Origin: a virus
Virus record (IMG/VR): IMGVR_UViG_3300025000_000328
Location: 1-30,032 of that record
Strand: one strand, 5' to 3'
DNA: 30,032 nt
Shown: piece by piece, positions 7,087 through 12,690 of the stretch
Numbering within the stretch: position 1 is the first letter of the stretch
Layout: every line of letters starts with the position of its first letter
Notes under the pieces: model-generated
Told to the model about the DNA's origin: nothing
The model's database searches: none
Seen by the model: the letters and a program-made list of their open reading frames with translations, nothing else
Position numbers and translations under genes: made by a program

Positions 7087-7590
7087 ATGAACATTCAAAC
7101 ATTTGAGGACGTGAATAAAACACTCCTCGAAATTGCAAAGAAGGAATCATTCATCACAAAGAAAGAAGTTGAGATGAATGAGAAGATCAACAAAATAAAA
7201 AACGAATTCGACGATGACGTGAAAGAAACCCGCGCTCAAAAGCAACTGCTTGAGCAGGAAGTTGAGGGTTTCTGCAAGGTGAACAAAGAAGAATTCGGTA
7301 AGCTGAAATCGATGGCGTTAATGTTCGGGACAGTATTCTTCCGGACAACACCGCCAAAGGTTACGCAGCTCAATAAGAAATATTCGGTTGCCACAACAAT
7401 CGAGTTAGCCAAAAAACTTTTCAAGCAGAAATTCATCCGTGAAAAAGCCGAGCTTGATAAGGAGGCAATCCTCACCTCTTACGCCGCAAAAGAGATAAAT
7501 GATGAGAAGCTCGCGGCGATCGGTTTGAAGATAGACCAGGAAGAAAAGTTCGGTTACGAAATAAACTGGGAAACATTGGATAGCAATTAA
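7087..7590 (+). CDS. gam: Gam-like host-nuclease inhibitor
   Basis: This 167-aa protein matches the Mu Gam family (Phage_Mu_Gam), about the length of Mu Gam (174 aa). The N-terminal half is a long helical hairpin (about residues 1-75); it is followed by the family's hallmark strand pair 'GTVFFRTTPPKVTQL' and a C-terminal helical part ending in the EEKFGYEINWE strand. Gam binds DNA ends as a Ku-like dimer and shields them from exonucleases such as RecBCD. ATG 7087 has GGAGT six bases upstream; upstream in-frame starts (7009, 7030) would extend it through repeat sequence. Confidence 0.85.
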   Translation: MNIQTFEDVNKTLLEIAKKESFITKKEVEMNEKINKIKNEFDDDVKETRAQKQLLEQEVEGFCKVNKEEFGKLKSMALMFGTVFFRTTPPKVTQLNKKYSVATTIELAKKLFKQKFIREKAELDKEAILTSYAAKEINDEKLAAIGLKIDQEEKFGYEINWETLDSN

Positions 7591-7591
7591 C

Positions 7592-7612
7592 AATGTATAA
7601 TGTACAATTGAG
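7592..7612 (+). repeat. Heptanucleotide repeat before a gene
   Basis: Units AATGTAT, AATGTAC, AATTGAG lead directly into AGGAAGTC-ATG of the gene at 7621, so the repeat abuts its ribosome binding site. Confidence 0.65.
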
Positions 7613-7620
7613 AGGAAGTC

Positions 7621-7842
7621 ATGATTGAGGAGATGAAAAAATTTCGTGAGCAGATCCGCACGAACATTGCGGAGCTTAAGGCGATTAAGGATAAGAACTA
7701 CCACGAGCTTTATAACAACGGAGATCTTAGATATGTGGAAGAGATCTCCCGGAGTTTGTATGTAAGTGCGGCTAATGTTGCAACGTTTATTGAGCATATC
7801 TCGACTTCGCTCGATATGACTAAGACGGAGACTCATAATTGA
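7621..7842 (+). CDS. Hypothetical helical early protein
   Basis: A 73-aa helical protein with GAGAGGAAG upstream of the ATG. The last dozen residues (STSLDMTKTETHN) read through a TCGACTTCGCTC repeat at 7800-7820, so the original product may have ended near residue 60. Between gam and gemA. No family recognised. Confidence 0.55.
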   Translation: MIEEMKKFREQIRTNIAELKAIKDKNYHELYNNGDLRYVEEISRSLYVSAANVATFIEHISTSLDMTKTETHN

Positions 7843-7859
7843 AAGCCATGCGCGCACAT

Positions 7860-7883
7860 ACTTCGACTTCGCTCAGTATGACA
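7860..7883 (+). repeat. TTCGACTCCGCTC-family repeat
   Basis: CTTCGACTTCGCTCAGTATG plus ACAG ends exactly at the AGGAGGG Shine-Dalgarno site of gemA. A second copy is only 60 bp upstream (7800-7820). Confidence 0.75.
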
Positions 7884-7894
7884 GGAGGGCAATT

Positions 7895-8380
7895 ATGAAA
7901 GCGACACGAGCGCAAATAGCGAAGATTCATATTGCGAAGAAACAACTCGGAATTGATGAAGGTGATTATAGAAATCATCTTCTCGATTTCGGTGTTGAAC
8001 ACTCGAACGATCTTTCTTACGATCAAGCTAATCAACTTATTGCAATGTACACACAGAGCGGGTTCAAAGGGAATGTTAGGACCAAAACAGATCAAGAGAA
8101 AAAATCGATTGAGCAATATGGATACGGCGCTAACAAATATGCGGCTCTGGATAAGCGCGGTTACCCTTTTGCGGCATCTTCGAAGCTGAGAAGGATTGAG
8201 GTTCTCTGGCGTGAAGTGAGCAATTCTAAAACAGATGAATCCTTGCAAACATTTATTAAGAACCGCTGCGGAGTGGACCATATTACTTTTTTGTATGATG
8301 AGCATGCGAGAATAATTTTAAGTGCGTTGCAATCTATGAAGAAGAGTAAGATTAAGAATAAGAGCAAGAGCACGAATTGA
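7895..8380 (+). CDS. gemA: GemA-like protein (Mu gp16 family)
   Basis: A 161-aa protein of the DUF1018/Phage_GemA family. Diagnostic parts are the N-terminal 'QIAKIHIAKKQLGIDEGDYRNHLLDFGVEHSNDLSYDQANQLI' region (quoted here in outline: ATRAQIAKIHIAKKQLGI, then DYR, then SNDLSYDQA) and the later 'LDKRGYPFAAS' and 'RIEVLWREVS' segments, with a C-terminal 'FIKNRCGVDHITFL' helix. In Mu, GemA/Mor affects host gene expression and DNA topology. A strong AGGAGGG site precedes the ATG. The basic Lys/Ser tail ends in a TTGA overlap with the next gene. Confidence 0.85.
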   Translation: MKATRAQIAKIHIAKKQLGIDEGDYRNHLLDFGVEHSNDLSYDQANQLIAMYTQSGFKGNVRTKTDQEKKSIEQYGYGANKYAALDKRGYPFAASSKLRRIEVLWREVSNSKTDESLQTFIKNRCGVDHITFLYDEHARIILSALQSMKKSKIKNKSKSTN

Positions 8381-8685
8381 AAACGAGACCCGGATATAAC
8401 AGCGAGCAGATCAGGAACATGGCTTATGAAGAGGTCCTGAAAAATCTATCCAACAGAGAAGCTGCGGTGTATCAAATGATACTTGAATTCTATCCGATCT
8501 CTACTGAAAAAATTGCCGAACTGATGGGTGTTTATCCCAACTATATAACCGGAAGAGTAAAAACTTTGAGAGATGAATTACAGTTAATTGAATTTGCCGG
8601 GACAACGATAAGCGAGAAGAGCAACGCGAAAGCTTCATTGTGGAAACCGAAGAAGTGGGATGCGCAGCTGGCTTTCAACTTATAA
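8377..8685 (+). CDS. Winged-HTH regulator, possible Mor analogue
   Basis: A 102-aa protein with a helix-turn-helix in residues about 25-75 (NREAAVYQMILEFYPISTEK, then IAELMGVYPNYITGRVKTLRDE), typical of a small winged-helix regulator. It follows gemA, the position that mor holds in Mu, so it could activate middle or late transcription, although it is not recognisably in the Mor/C family. The TTG at 8377 overlaps the gemA stop (TTGA); the alternative ATG at 8419 has its AGGA too close. Confidence 0.6.
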   Translation: MKTRPGYNSEQIRNMAYEEVLKNLSNREAAVYQMILEFYPISTEKIAELMGVYPNYITGRVKTLRDELQLIEFAGTTISEKSNAKASLWKPKKWDAQLAFNL

Positions 8686-8718
8686 TTGAAAATTGAGAAT
8701 GGAGAATTGAGAATTGGG
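8684..8718 (+). repeat. Heptanucleotide tandem repeat (AATTGAG type) carrying an RBS
   Basis: Five 7-bp units; the first 31 bp are identical to 4953-4983. The AATGGAG unit lies seven to nine bases before the TTG at 8714, the same arrangement as at 4982. Confidence 0.8.
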
Positions 8719-8920
8719 AAAGAGAAAACCTTTGGCTTCAGTATTTATGACAGACATGGGTAATACAAACCATGCTTTGTACCGGAGACTGGATCGTTTA
8801 AGAGATATTCAAAAGGTAAAACCGGATTTCAATTATAGAGAACATCATTTTCTACAATTCGACATTGACCGGGCAATAAAAACTCTTGAAGAGATGAAAA
8901 CAATCGGAGTCGGGAATTGA
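8714..8920 (+). CDS. Hypothetical early protein
   Basis: A 68-aa basic protein. The TTG at 8714 sits in the last unit of the heptamer repeat, where the parallel copy has the ATG of the gene at 4982; ATG 8747 (product 57 aa) is the alternative. It ends in an overlap with the TTG of the next gene. No family recognised. Confidence 0.5.
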   Translation: MGKRKPLASVFMTDMGNTNHALYRRLDRLRDIQKVKPDFNYREHHFLQFDIDRAIKTLEEMKTIGVGN

Positions 8921-9246
8921 ATTGCGCGAATTGTGAAAGGGATTTTAAGGAAGATGACAGCAATCGAGGTGGCGGATTTACACAACAGAACGCTCACTTC
9001 GGAAGACCTTACCGGATGTTTGGTTTCAGTTGTCCATGGTGCGGCTTTCATAATACGGTATTTGCTGTCCCCGTTAAAATACCTTTTGTGAGAAGCGGAA
9101 GAACATACGATAAGCTCGATGTAATAATTGAGAGATTCAAAACAGATATTGCCGCGTTCTATGCCAACAGGAAAGAACTGCAAGGACAGTTATCATTATA
9201 TGAGCCAGATGAACCCACGGAAGAAAATAGAGCTTCTAAAGGATGA
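8917..9246 (+). CDS. Zinc-ribbon protein
   Basis: A 109-aa protein with CANC at residues 3-6 and CPWCG at about 39-43, a two-knuckle zinc ribbon, followed by beta strands and a C-terminal helix. A TTG start at 8917 overlaps the previous stop (TTGA) and has GGAG seven bases upstream. Its 3' end overlaps the start of the MuF-like gene by about 47 nt. Function unknown. Confidence 0.6.
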   Translation: MNCANCERDFKEDDSNRGGGFTQQNAHFGRPYRMFGFSCPWCGFHNTVFAVPVKIPFVRSGRTYDKLDVIIERFKTDIAAFYANRKELQGQLSLYEPDEPTEENRASKG

Positions 9247-9934
9247 GATACGCGCGACTCTTGAACATGACGCGCTGAGATATAAACGAAGCATCATTAG
9301 AGAGATTGATTCTTTGTGGCGGAGTTACAAGAACACAACATCAAATATGTCGATTGACCGATTTGCAGATTATGTCTTTAACTTCCTACGTGTCCCCGCC
9401 GGTGTGAGATATGAGATACTTGCGGATCTGAAAGATACTCAGACGCAGATAGGGAGTGTATGGGACGAATACTTTGGTTCGCTCCTCGACTCCGCTCGGA
9501 GTGACACGCTTGGTAAAAATTATGAGAAATTGATTGCAACTTATTCCGTTGATTTCAAAAGCATTGACAGCAACACACGGGATATTGTTGTAAAAACTTT
9601 TCGTGAATCTGTTAATAAGGACTATTCGTTTGAGACCATACGCACAAATCTTTTAAAGACAACAATCAATTCAAATGAAGTTTACACTCTTGCCAATACA
9701 GCTGTTAGTATGTATGATAATTCCACAATGTTTGAGTACGCGCTTCAAGCCGGGATAAATCGATTTTTGTATGACGGACATCTTCAGGCAAACAGCAGAA
9801 TTTTTTGTATTGAACATTTCAAAAAGATCTACACTTACCAACAAATTTTACAGATGGATAATTTTCAGGGTTTGCCGGTTGTAACAAGCTGCGGCGGATA
9901 TAATTGCCATCATTACTGGACAGCGAAAATTTAA
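9200..9934 (+). CDS. MuF-like minor head (head morphogenesis) protein
   Basis: A 244-aa protein whose C terminus has the Phage_Mu_F signature: 'SRIFCIEHFKKIYTYQQI', then 'MDNFQGLPVV', then 'CGGYNCHHYW'. In Mu-like phages this protein sits inside the capsid near the portal and is needed early in head assembly. Here it is not beside the portal gene (13405-14610, opposite strand) but after the early block. Residues 94-105 (SLLDSARSDTLG) are encoded by an in-frame TTCGACTCCGCTC repeat. Start: ATG 9200 or 9209; both overlap the previous gene and neither has a strong RBS; a TTG at 9128 is in frame. Confidence 0.8.
   Translation: MSQMNPRKKIELLKDEIRATLEHDALRYKRSIIREIDSLWRSYKNTTSNMSIDRFADYVFNFLRVPAGVRYEILADLKDTQTQIGSVWDEYFGSLLDSARSDTLGKNYEKLIATYSVDFKSIDSNTRDIVVKTFRESVNKDYSFETIRTNLLKTTINSNEVYTLANTAVSMYDNSTMFEYALQAGINRFLYDGHLQANSRIFCIEHFKKIYTYQQILQMDNFQGLPVVTSCGGYNCHHYWTAKI
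9479..9513 (+). repeat. TTCGACTCCGCTC-family repeat in frame within the MuF-like gene
   Basis: 28 bp (9479-9506) are identical to 10543-10570, in another gene. In both genes the repeat is read as SLLDSARSD. It adds about 12 residues without breaking the frame. Confidence 0.8.
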
Positions 9935-9945
9935 GAATAATTTAG

Positions 9946-9972
9946 AATTGAGAATTGAGAATGGAGAATTGA
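9946..9972 (+). repeat. Heptanucleotide tandem repeat (AATTGAG type) carrying an RBS
   Basis: Units AATTGAG, AATTGAG, AATGGAG, AATTGAA run straight into the ATG at 9973; GGAG is six bases before it. Confidence 0.75.
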
Positions 9973-10155
9973 ATGAGTCATTATGAAAAAGAATTAAACG
10001 AGCAGGAAACGGCTCTTAAGAATGAATTGAGAAAACAGATAAGGCTGAAAATAAATGAGTTTTCTAAAGATGAGCTGGAATTTGTTTTTATAGTTGTAGC
10101 GCACCTGAAAGTGTTCAGAAATTATTTACAGGCTGTTAAGGCACTGCTATCATGA
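9973..10155 (+). CDS. Small helical hypothetical protein
   Basis: A 60-aa protein, charged coiled-coil-like in the first 35 residues, then a hydrophobic segment (ELEFVFIVVAHLKVF) that is too short and charged-flanked for a sure membrane helix. The RBS is supplied by the heptamer repeat. ATGA overlap with the next gene. Confidence 0.55.
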   Translation: MSHYEKELNEQETALKNELRKQIRLKINEFSKDELEFVFIVVAHLKVFRNYLQAVKALLS

Positions 10156-10379
10156 TCAGCGATAAAGATCTAAAGATTAATCAGCTTTACTGGTGCGAGA
10201 TCATAGATCCTCAATGCACTCAATATTTTGGAAAGCAGTTGATTGTTAAATCCACCGGGATACAATTCCGTGAGGTTGACGATAAAAAAGCCATTAAAGA
10301 CAAAAGAAATTTTCTTCTTCCACAATTAAAAATTTTTAGAGAAGCAAAGGAGATGGACCGTGAGTCAACGATACTTTAA
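10152..10379 (+). CDS. Hypothetical protein
   Basis: A 75-aa protein, beta-rich at the N terminus (YWCEIIDPQ, KQLIVKSTGIQF) like a small barrel. Translationally coupled on both sides: ATGA overlap upstream, and the next gene's GTG lies 20 bases before its stop. No family recognised. Confidence 0.55.
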   Translation: MISDKDLKINQLYWCEIIDPQCTQYFGKQLIVKSTGIQFREVDDKKAIKDKRNFLLPQLKIFREAKEMDRESTIL

Positions 10380-10602
10380 AAAAATAAGAAAAGAAGTAAA
10401 GAAGAAAATATCTGCTGACCTTGGTCAGGCTGTGAGATCTCTTGGAAAAGAAAAATTGTACTGGAGAGTTGTTTACGCTCTGCGGATCATTTTTAATTTC
10501 CATCCGGATCCGAAATTTTTAGTTAAGAAAACGGAAGATCCCTCGCTCCTCGACTCCGCTCGGAGTGACAAGCTCGGGATGACAAAAAAGGAGAATAAAT
10601 AA
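10360..10602 (+). CDS. Small basic hypothetical protein with repeat-derived tail
   Basis: An 80-aa basic protein. The GTG start at 10360 is well supported by AAGGAGA six bases upstream. The last 20 residues (from PSLLDSARSD) are encoded by a TTCGACTCCGCTC repeat, so the gene originally ended elsewhere. No family recognised. Confidence 0.55.
   Translation: MSQRYFKKIRKEVKKKISADLGQAVRSLGKEKLYWRVVYALRIIFNFHPDPKFLVKKTEDPSLLDSARSDKLGMTKKENK
10543..10583 (+). repeat. TTCGACTCCGCTC-family repeat at a gene end
   Basis: 28 bp match 9479-9506 exactly. A further AGCTCGGGATGAC half follows, giving a longer copy. On the reverse strand it reads CHSERSRGA, a peptide produced by this repeat family. Confidence 0.8.
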
Positions 10603-10603
10603 A

Positions 10604-10924
10604 ATGGCAACAATGGTTGAGTTGGGAATTGAAACCTACGCATGCGCTCACTGCAAAATGCAGATGTTCCTTACGGCTGAGTTTGTAAGGCAAATGAGAG
10701 AGACACATGAAGGGTTCTACTGTCCAATGGGACACAATAATTTTTTCCCTGGTAAATCCGAAAAAGAAAAGCTGGCAGAGCAATTAGATCAATCTCGTCG
10801 TGAACTCGAAAGAGAACGGAATATGATTTCTTCCCTTCGGGATGAAGTACAGAGAGAAAAATATTCTAAAGCCGCATACCACGCACATTTTACGAGATTG
10901 AAAAAGAAAATAGCCTCGGACTAA
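10604..10924 (+). CDS. Zinc-binding coiled-coil protein
   Basis: A 106-aa protein. CAHC at about residues 14-17 and 'YCPMGH' at 39-44 could bind one zinc (C, C, C, H). Residues 50-105 are a charged coiled coil (EKEKLAEQLDQSRRELERER). AAGGAG lies eight bases before the ATG. It is the last rightward gene before the terminator at 10999. Function unknown; other phages carry similar zinc/coiled-coil proteins of unknown role. Confidence 0.6.
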   Translation: MATMVELGIETYACAHCKMQMFLTAEFVRQMRETHEGFYCPMGHNNFFPGKSEKEKLAEQLDQSRRELERERNMISSLRDEVQREKYSKAAYHAHFTRLKKKIASD

Positions 10925-10998
10925 CGGCGTGGAAACTAAAGCGCCGCCAATAATTGTTCTTAAAAATTTTGATTGACATAAACTAAGAAATAAAAAAA

Positions 10999-11018
10999 GA
11001 CCGCTCGGTTGAGCGGTC
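10999..11018. terminator. Rho-independent terminator, probably bidirectional
   Basis: An 8-bp perfect stem GACCGCTC/GAGCGGTC with a GGTT loop. On the reverse strand it is followed at once by seven T, so it ends the leftward pair 11053-11422; on the forward strand a weaker T-rich tract (TTTGAGTTTTT) follows, ending the early rightward block. Confidence 0.85.
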
Positions 11019-11052
11019 GCTTTGAGTTTTTGGTTATGGGTTTTTGCGCGAC

Positions 11053-11187
11053 TTACTTTTGGTTGACATACTTTTTAATTAATTCAACGATTACAAAAAG
11101 CATTGTTTTGCCTTGCGTGGCGCATTTGATTTTGAAAGCCCGCCAGAGCGAGCTTTCAATTTCGAGTTTGTAATATGATTTATTCAT
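11053..11187 (-). CDS. Ribbon-helix-helix (CopG/Arc-type) DNA-binding protein
   Basis: A 44-aa basic protein below usual ORF cut-offs. It reads beta strand (YYKLEIES), then helix (LWRAFKIKCATQGK), then helix (TMLFVIVELIKKYV), the pattern of CopG-type RHH repressors, with the 'FK.K....GK.M...I.ELI..Y' spacing known from plasmid and antitoxin members. Its ATG overlaps the stop of the acidic gene upstream by 8 nt, so the two are translated together. It probably represses its own promoter through the palindrome at 11467-11477. The terminator at 10999-11018 follows 35 nt after the stop. Confidence 0.65.
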   Translation of the reverse strand: MNKSYYKLEIESSLWRAFKIKCATQGKTMLFVIVELIKKYVNQK

Positions 11188-11422
11188 TATCATACTTCTC
11201 GTGAATTAACTGAATTGCTTCTTCAATTGAATCAACATCTAATTCGATTGTGTCAACTATTCCTTGCCACGCCGAGCGCGGGTAAGAGGTTTGAGCATCA
11301 CTTTCGTTTCCTTCAACGAAAAGTTCTTCACAAACTTCTTCTTCGTTGTTTGTGTTAATTTCACGAACTAACTCTTCATCAAGTTCGCCAGAGATGTCGA
11401 TGTAAAAAGCAAATTTTTTCAT
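11180..11422 (-). CDS. Highly acidic small protein, partner of an RHH regulator
   Basis: An 80-aa protein with 23 Asp/Glu and 5 Lys/Arg (net charge near -18), two short hydrophobic strands (KFAFYIDISG, DTIELDV) and a C-terminal helix (SIEEAIQLIHEKY). No known family was recognised. GGAG is six bases before the ATG, and a promoter (TTGACT-N17-TATCTT) lies upstream. Leftward orientation between two rightward blocks, its own promoter and terminator, and coupling to an RHH gene mark a self-contained cargo unit. The charge would fit a DNA mimic such as an anti-restriction protein, or an antitoxin-like partner; neither is shown. Confidence 0.6.
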   Translation of the reverse strand: MKKFAFYIDISGELDEELVREINTNNEEEVCEELFVEGNESDAQTSYPRSAWQGIVDTIELDVDSIEEAIQLIHEKYDNE

Positions 11423-11457
11423 TTTGAACTCCTTTAATTGGTTTTAATCTCACTTCA

Positions 11458-11486
11458 AAGATAGTGAACACAGTGTTTAAAGTCAA
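11458..11486 (-). promoter_or_regulatory. Promoter and palindromic operator of the acidic/RHH pair
   Basis: On the reverse strand TTGACT (11481-11486) and TATCTT (11458-11463) are 17 bp apart. The spacer contains a perfect 11-bp palindrome AACAC-A-GTGTT (11467-11477), well placed for autorepression by the RHH protein. Confidence 0.55.
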
Positions 11487-11586
11487 GAGAAATCGACAAG
11501 AAAATAAAAAAAAGTTTTGAAGGAAAGTAGAAGGCAAAACAATGCGATTTCGCACTGAAAAATGAATTTAAGCGCAAAACCCCCAT

Positions 11587-11642
11587 AACAAACGCTTAGC
11601 CCGCACGGCGTTGTTTGCCGGGACGGCGCTCAAGCGTCAGTT
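11587..11642 (+). other. attC-like hairpin (integron cassette site?)
   Basis: AAC-AA-ACGCTT (11587-11597) pairs with AAGCGT-CA-GTT (11632-11642): two paired boxes separated by a 2-nt mismatch, and a 34-nt GC-rich imperfect inner stem. That two-box hairpin geometry is the hallmark of integron attC sites (R''/L'' and L'/R'). The patch is much more GC-rich than its surroundings. The RYYYAAC consensus is met only partly, and no integrase is in the window, so this may be a chance or relic structure. Confidence 0.35.
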
Positions 11643-11704
11643 AGCCCGGGCGGTTGATTGGCACAAACTTAATGTTTAATTTAAAGTTAAAGGCAGGAGG
11701 AAAA

Positions 11705-11917
11705 ATGGAAAGTGTCCCCCAAATTTTCACAATGAAGAGAATAGCGATATACTTATTTTGTCTCTGGCTGGGCGGAACGATGCTTTTTACATGGATGATC
11801 AATCTGGATTCTTTGCATATTCGCGTTCACGGCGGACCAACAAAATTATATGAGCAAATCTATTACCAAGCTATAACAATTAAAGAAATGAGTAAATCAT
11901 TCATAACAATATTTTAG
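11705..11917 (+). CDS. Small single-span membrane protein
   Basis: A 70-aa protein with one hydrophobic segment at about residues 12-32 (IAIYLFCLWLGGTMLFTWMI) after a short basic N-terminal stretch, giving one membrane helix with about 38 residues outside. AGGAGG is four bases before the ATG at 11705; an upstream TTG (11654) lies in the leader. It is followed 8 bp later by a lipoprotein gene, so the pair may act at the envelope, for example in lysis or exclusion. No family recognised. Confidence 0.6.
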   Translation: MESVPQIFTMKRIAIYLFCLWLGGTMLFTWMINLDSLHIRVHGGPTKLYEQIYYQAITIKEMSKSFITIF

Positions 11918-11925
11918 GAGGAAAG

Positions 11926-12330
11926 ATGAAAAAGTATTTTATCCCGTTGGTTTTTCTTTTGTTCTCATGCTCGACCATGGAGACACAAAAAGAAATTAGA
12001 TATTATGGATATGATTTTCGTCCCTACACCGCAAAGGGATTCCTCTTCACAACGGAGGGGTACGACGGTCAATATGAAAGCATTGCATCATTCGCGGCGG
12101 TGATGTACCCGGAGGTAAAACAGATTGAGGATCAATCGGTTTTAGGGAATACACGATGGGCGGCGGGTGAAGTCCATGCCGGCGAAGTAATTGATAGTAT
12201 GTATGCCAGGGCAACAAGAATGGGCGCTAATGCCATAATCCGTTTCGAATTGCGCGATATTCAAAAATTAAACGGGAAAATAATAATGGAAGGACTTCAA
12301 GCCTCCGGATTTGCGATTAAAAGGAAGTAA
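11926..12330 (+). CDS. Lipoprotein with YbjQ-like (DUF74/UPF0145) domain
   Basis: A 134-aa protein with a short signal peptide and a lipobox LFSC (Cys15), so it should be a membrane-anchored lipoprotein. The C-terminal half (about residues 75-132) has the pattern of the YbjQ family: 'AGEVIDSMYARATRMGANAI', a strand, then 'MEGLQASGFAIK'. AGGAGG lies just upstream. Together with the preceding membrane protein and the terminator at 12359 it forms a two-gene rightward unit between the early block and the leftward head block. A prophage cargo (moron) role is inferred; it has no known part in virion assembly. Confidence 0.7.
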   Translation: MKKYFIPLVFLLFSCSTMETQKEIRYYGYDFRPYTAKGFLFTTEGYDGQYESIASFAAVMYPEVKQIEDQSVLGNTRWAAGEVHAGEVIDSMYARATRMGANAIIRFELRDIQKLNGKIIMEGLQASGFAIKRK

Positions 12331-12358
12331 CTACAATAAGAAGCAACCTCACCTCTAC

Positions 12359-12392
12359 CCCTCTCCTTGAAAAAAGGAGAGGGATTTTTTTT
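12359..12392 (+). terminator. Rho-independent terminator
   Basis: A 10-bp perfect stem CCCTCTCCTT/AAGGAGAGGG with a 5-nt loop, followed by A and eight T. It ends the lipoprotein unit and its T-run overlaps the stop codon of the converging gene 12391-12621. A related CCCTCTCC hairpin without T-run is at 14630-14648. Confidence 0.85.
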
Positions 12393-12621
12393 ATTTGAAC
12401 TGCTTATCTATTCTCTTCTTAATACTTCCCCACTCAGCTTGAAGCTCTTTGCAATTCAATAGATGCGACCGGTGCTTTTGCAAATCAAATTGTCTATCGT
12501 TCATTTCGGTTCCGTTAATTACTTCCACCGGAAGGTAACTATTAAACATACCATTACCTTGTAAAACCACGAAGACTTTGGGACAGTAAGGACAGTTGTA
12601 TGGAGTGTTGAGTTTGATCAT
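12391..12621 (-). CDS. Small zinc-finger protein
   Basis: A 76-aa protein with CPYC at residues 10-13 and 'HRSHLLNC' at about 50-57, giving a C-C-H-C/H zinc site with an unusually long insertion between knuckles. It is the last gene of the leftward head block and its upstream spacer is the heptamer repeat 12622-12654. Function unknown. Confidence 0.6.
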   Translation of the reverse strand: MIKLNTPYNCPYCPKVFVVLQGNGMFNSYLPVEVINGTEMNDRQFDLQKHRSHLLNCKELQAEWGSIKKRIDKQFK

Positions 12622-12654
12622 AATTGCGAATTGAAAATTGAGAATTGATAATTA
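12622..12654. repeat. Heptanucleotide tandem repeat (AATTGAG type)
   Basis: Units AATTGCG, AATTGAA, AATTGAG, AATTGAT and a partial fifth lie between the zinc-finger gene and the gpG-like gene. As read on the leftward transcript it is pyrimidine-rich and gives no RBS, unlike the copies before rightward genes. Confidence 0.7.
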
Positions 12655-12655
12655 G

Positions 12656-12690
12656 ATCCTTCGGTCACTCCGTTCCCTCAGGATGACAGC
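12656..12690. repeat. Diverged repeat supplying the end of the gpG-like gene
   Basis: GATCCTTCGGTCACTCCGTT and CAGGATGACAGC form a variant of the TTCGACTCCGCTC/GGATGACA repeat family. The stop codon and the last few codons (LSS) of the leftward gene lie in it. Confidence 0.6.

Noticed and set aside
7405-7857. 150-aa reverse-strand frame over gam and the next gene
   Set aside because: Opposite the Gam coding region, with repeat-derived sequence; no supporting start site.
7820-8305. 161-aa reverse-strand frame over gemA
   Set aside because: It mirrors the well-recognised GemA protein on the other strand and has no RBS or family features.
10523-10783. Reverse-strand frame with CHSERSRGARDLPF
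   Set aside because: The recognisable peptide is only the translation of the TTCGACTCCGCTC repeat; the frame lies opposite two better supported rightward genes.
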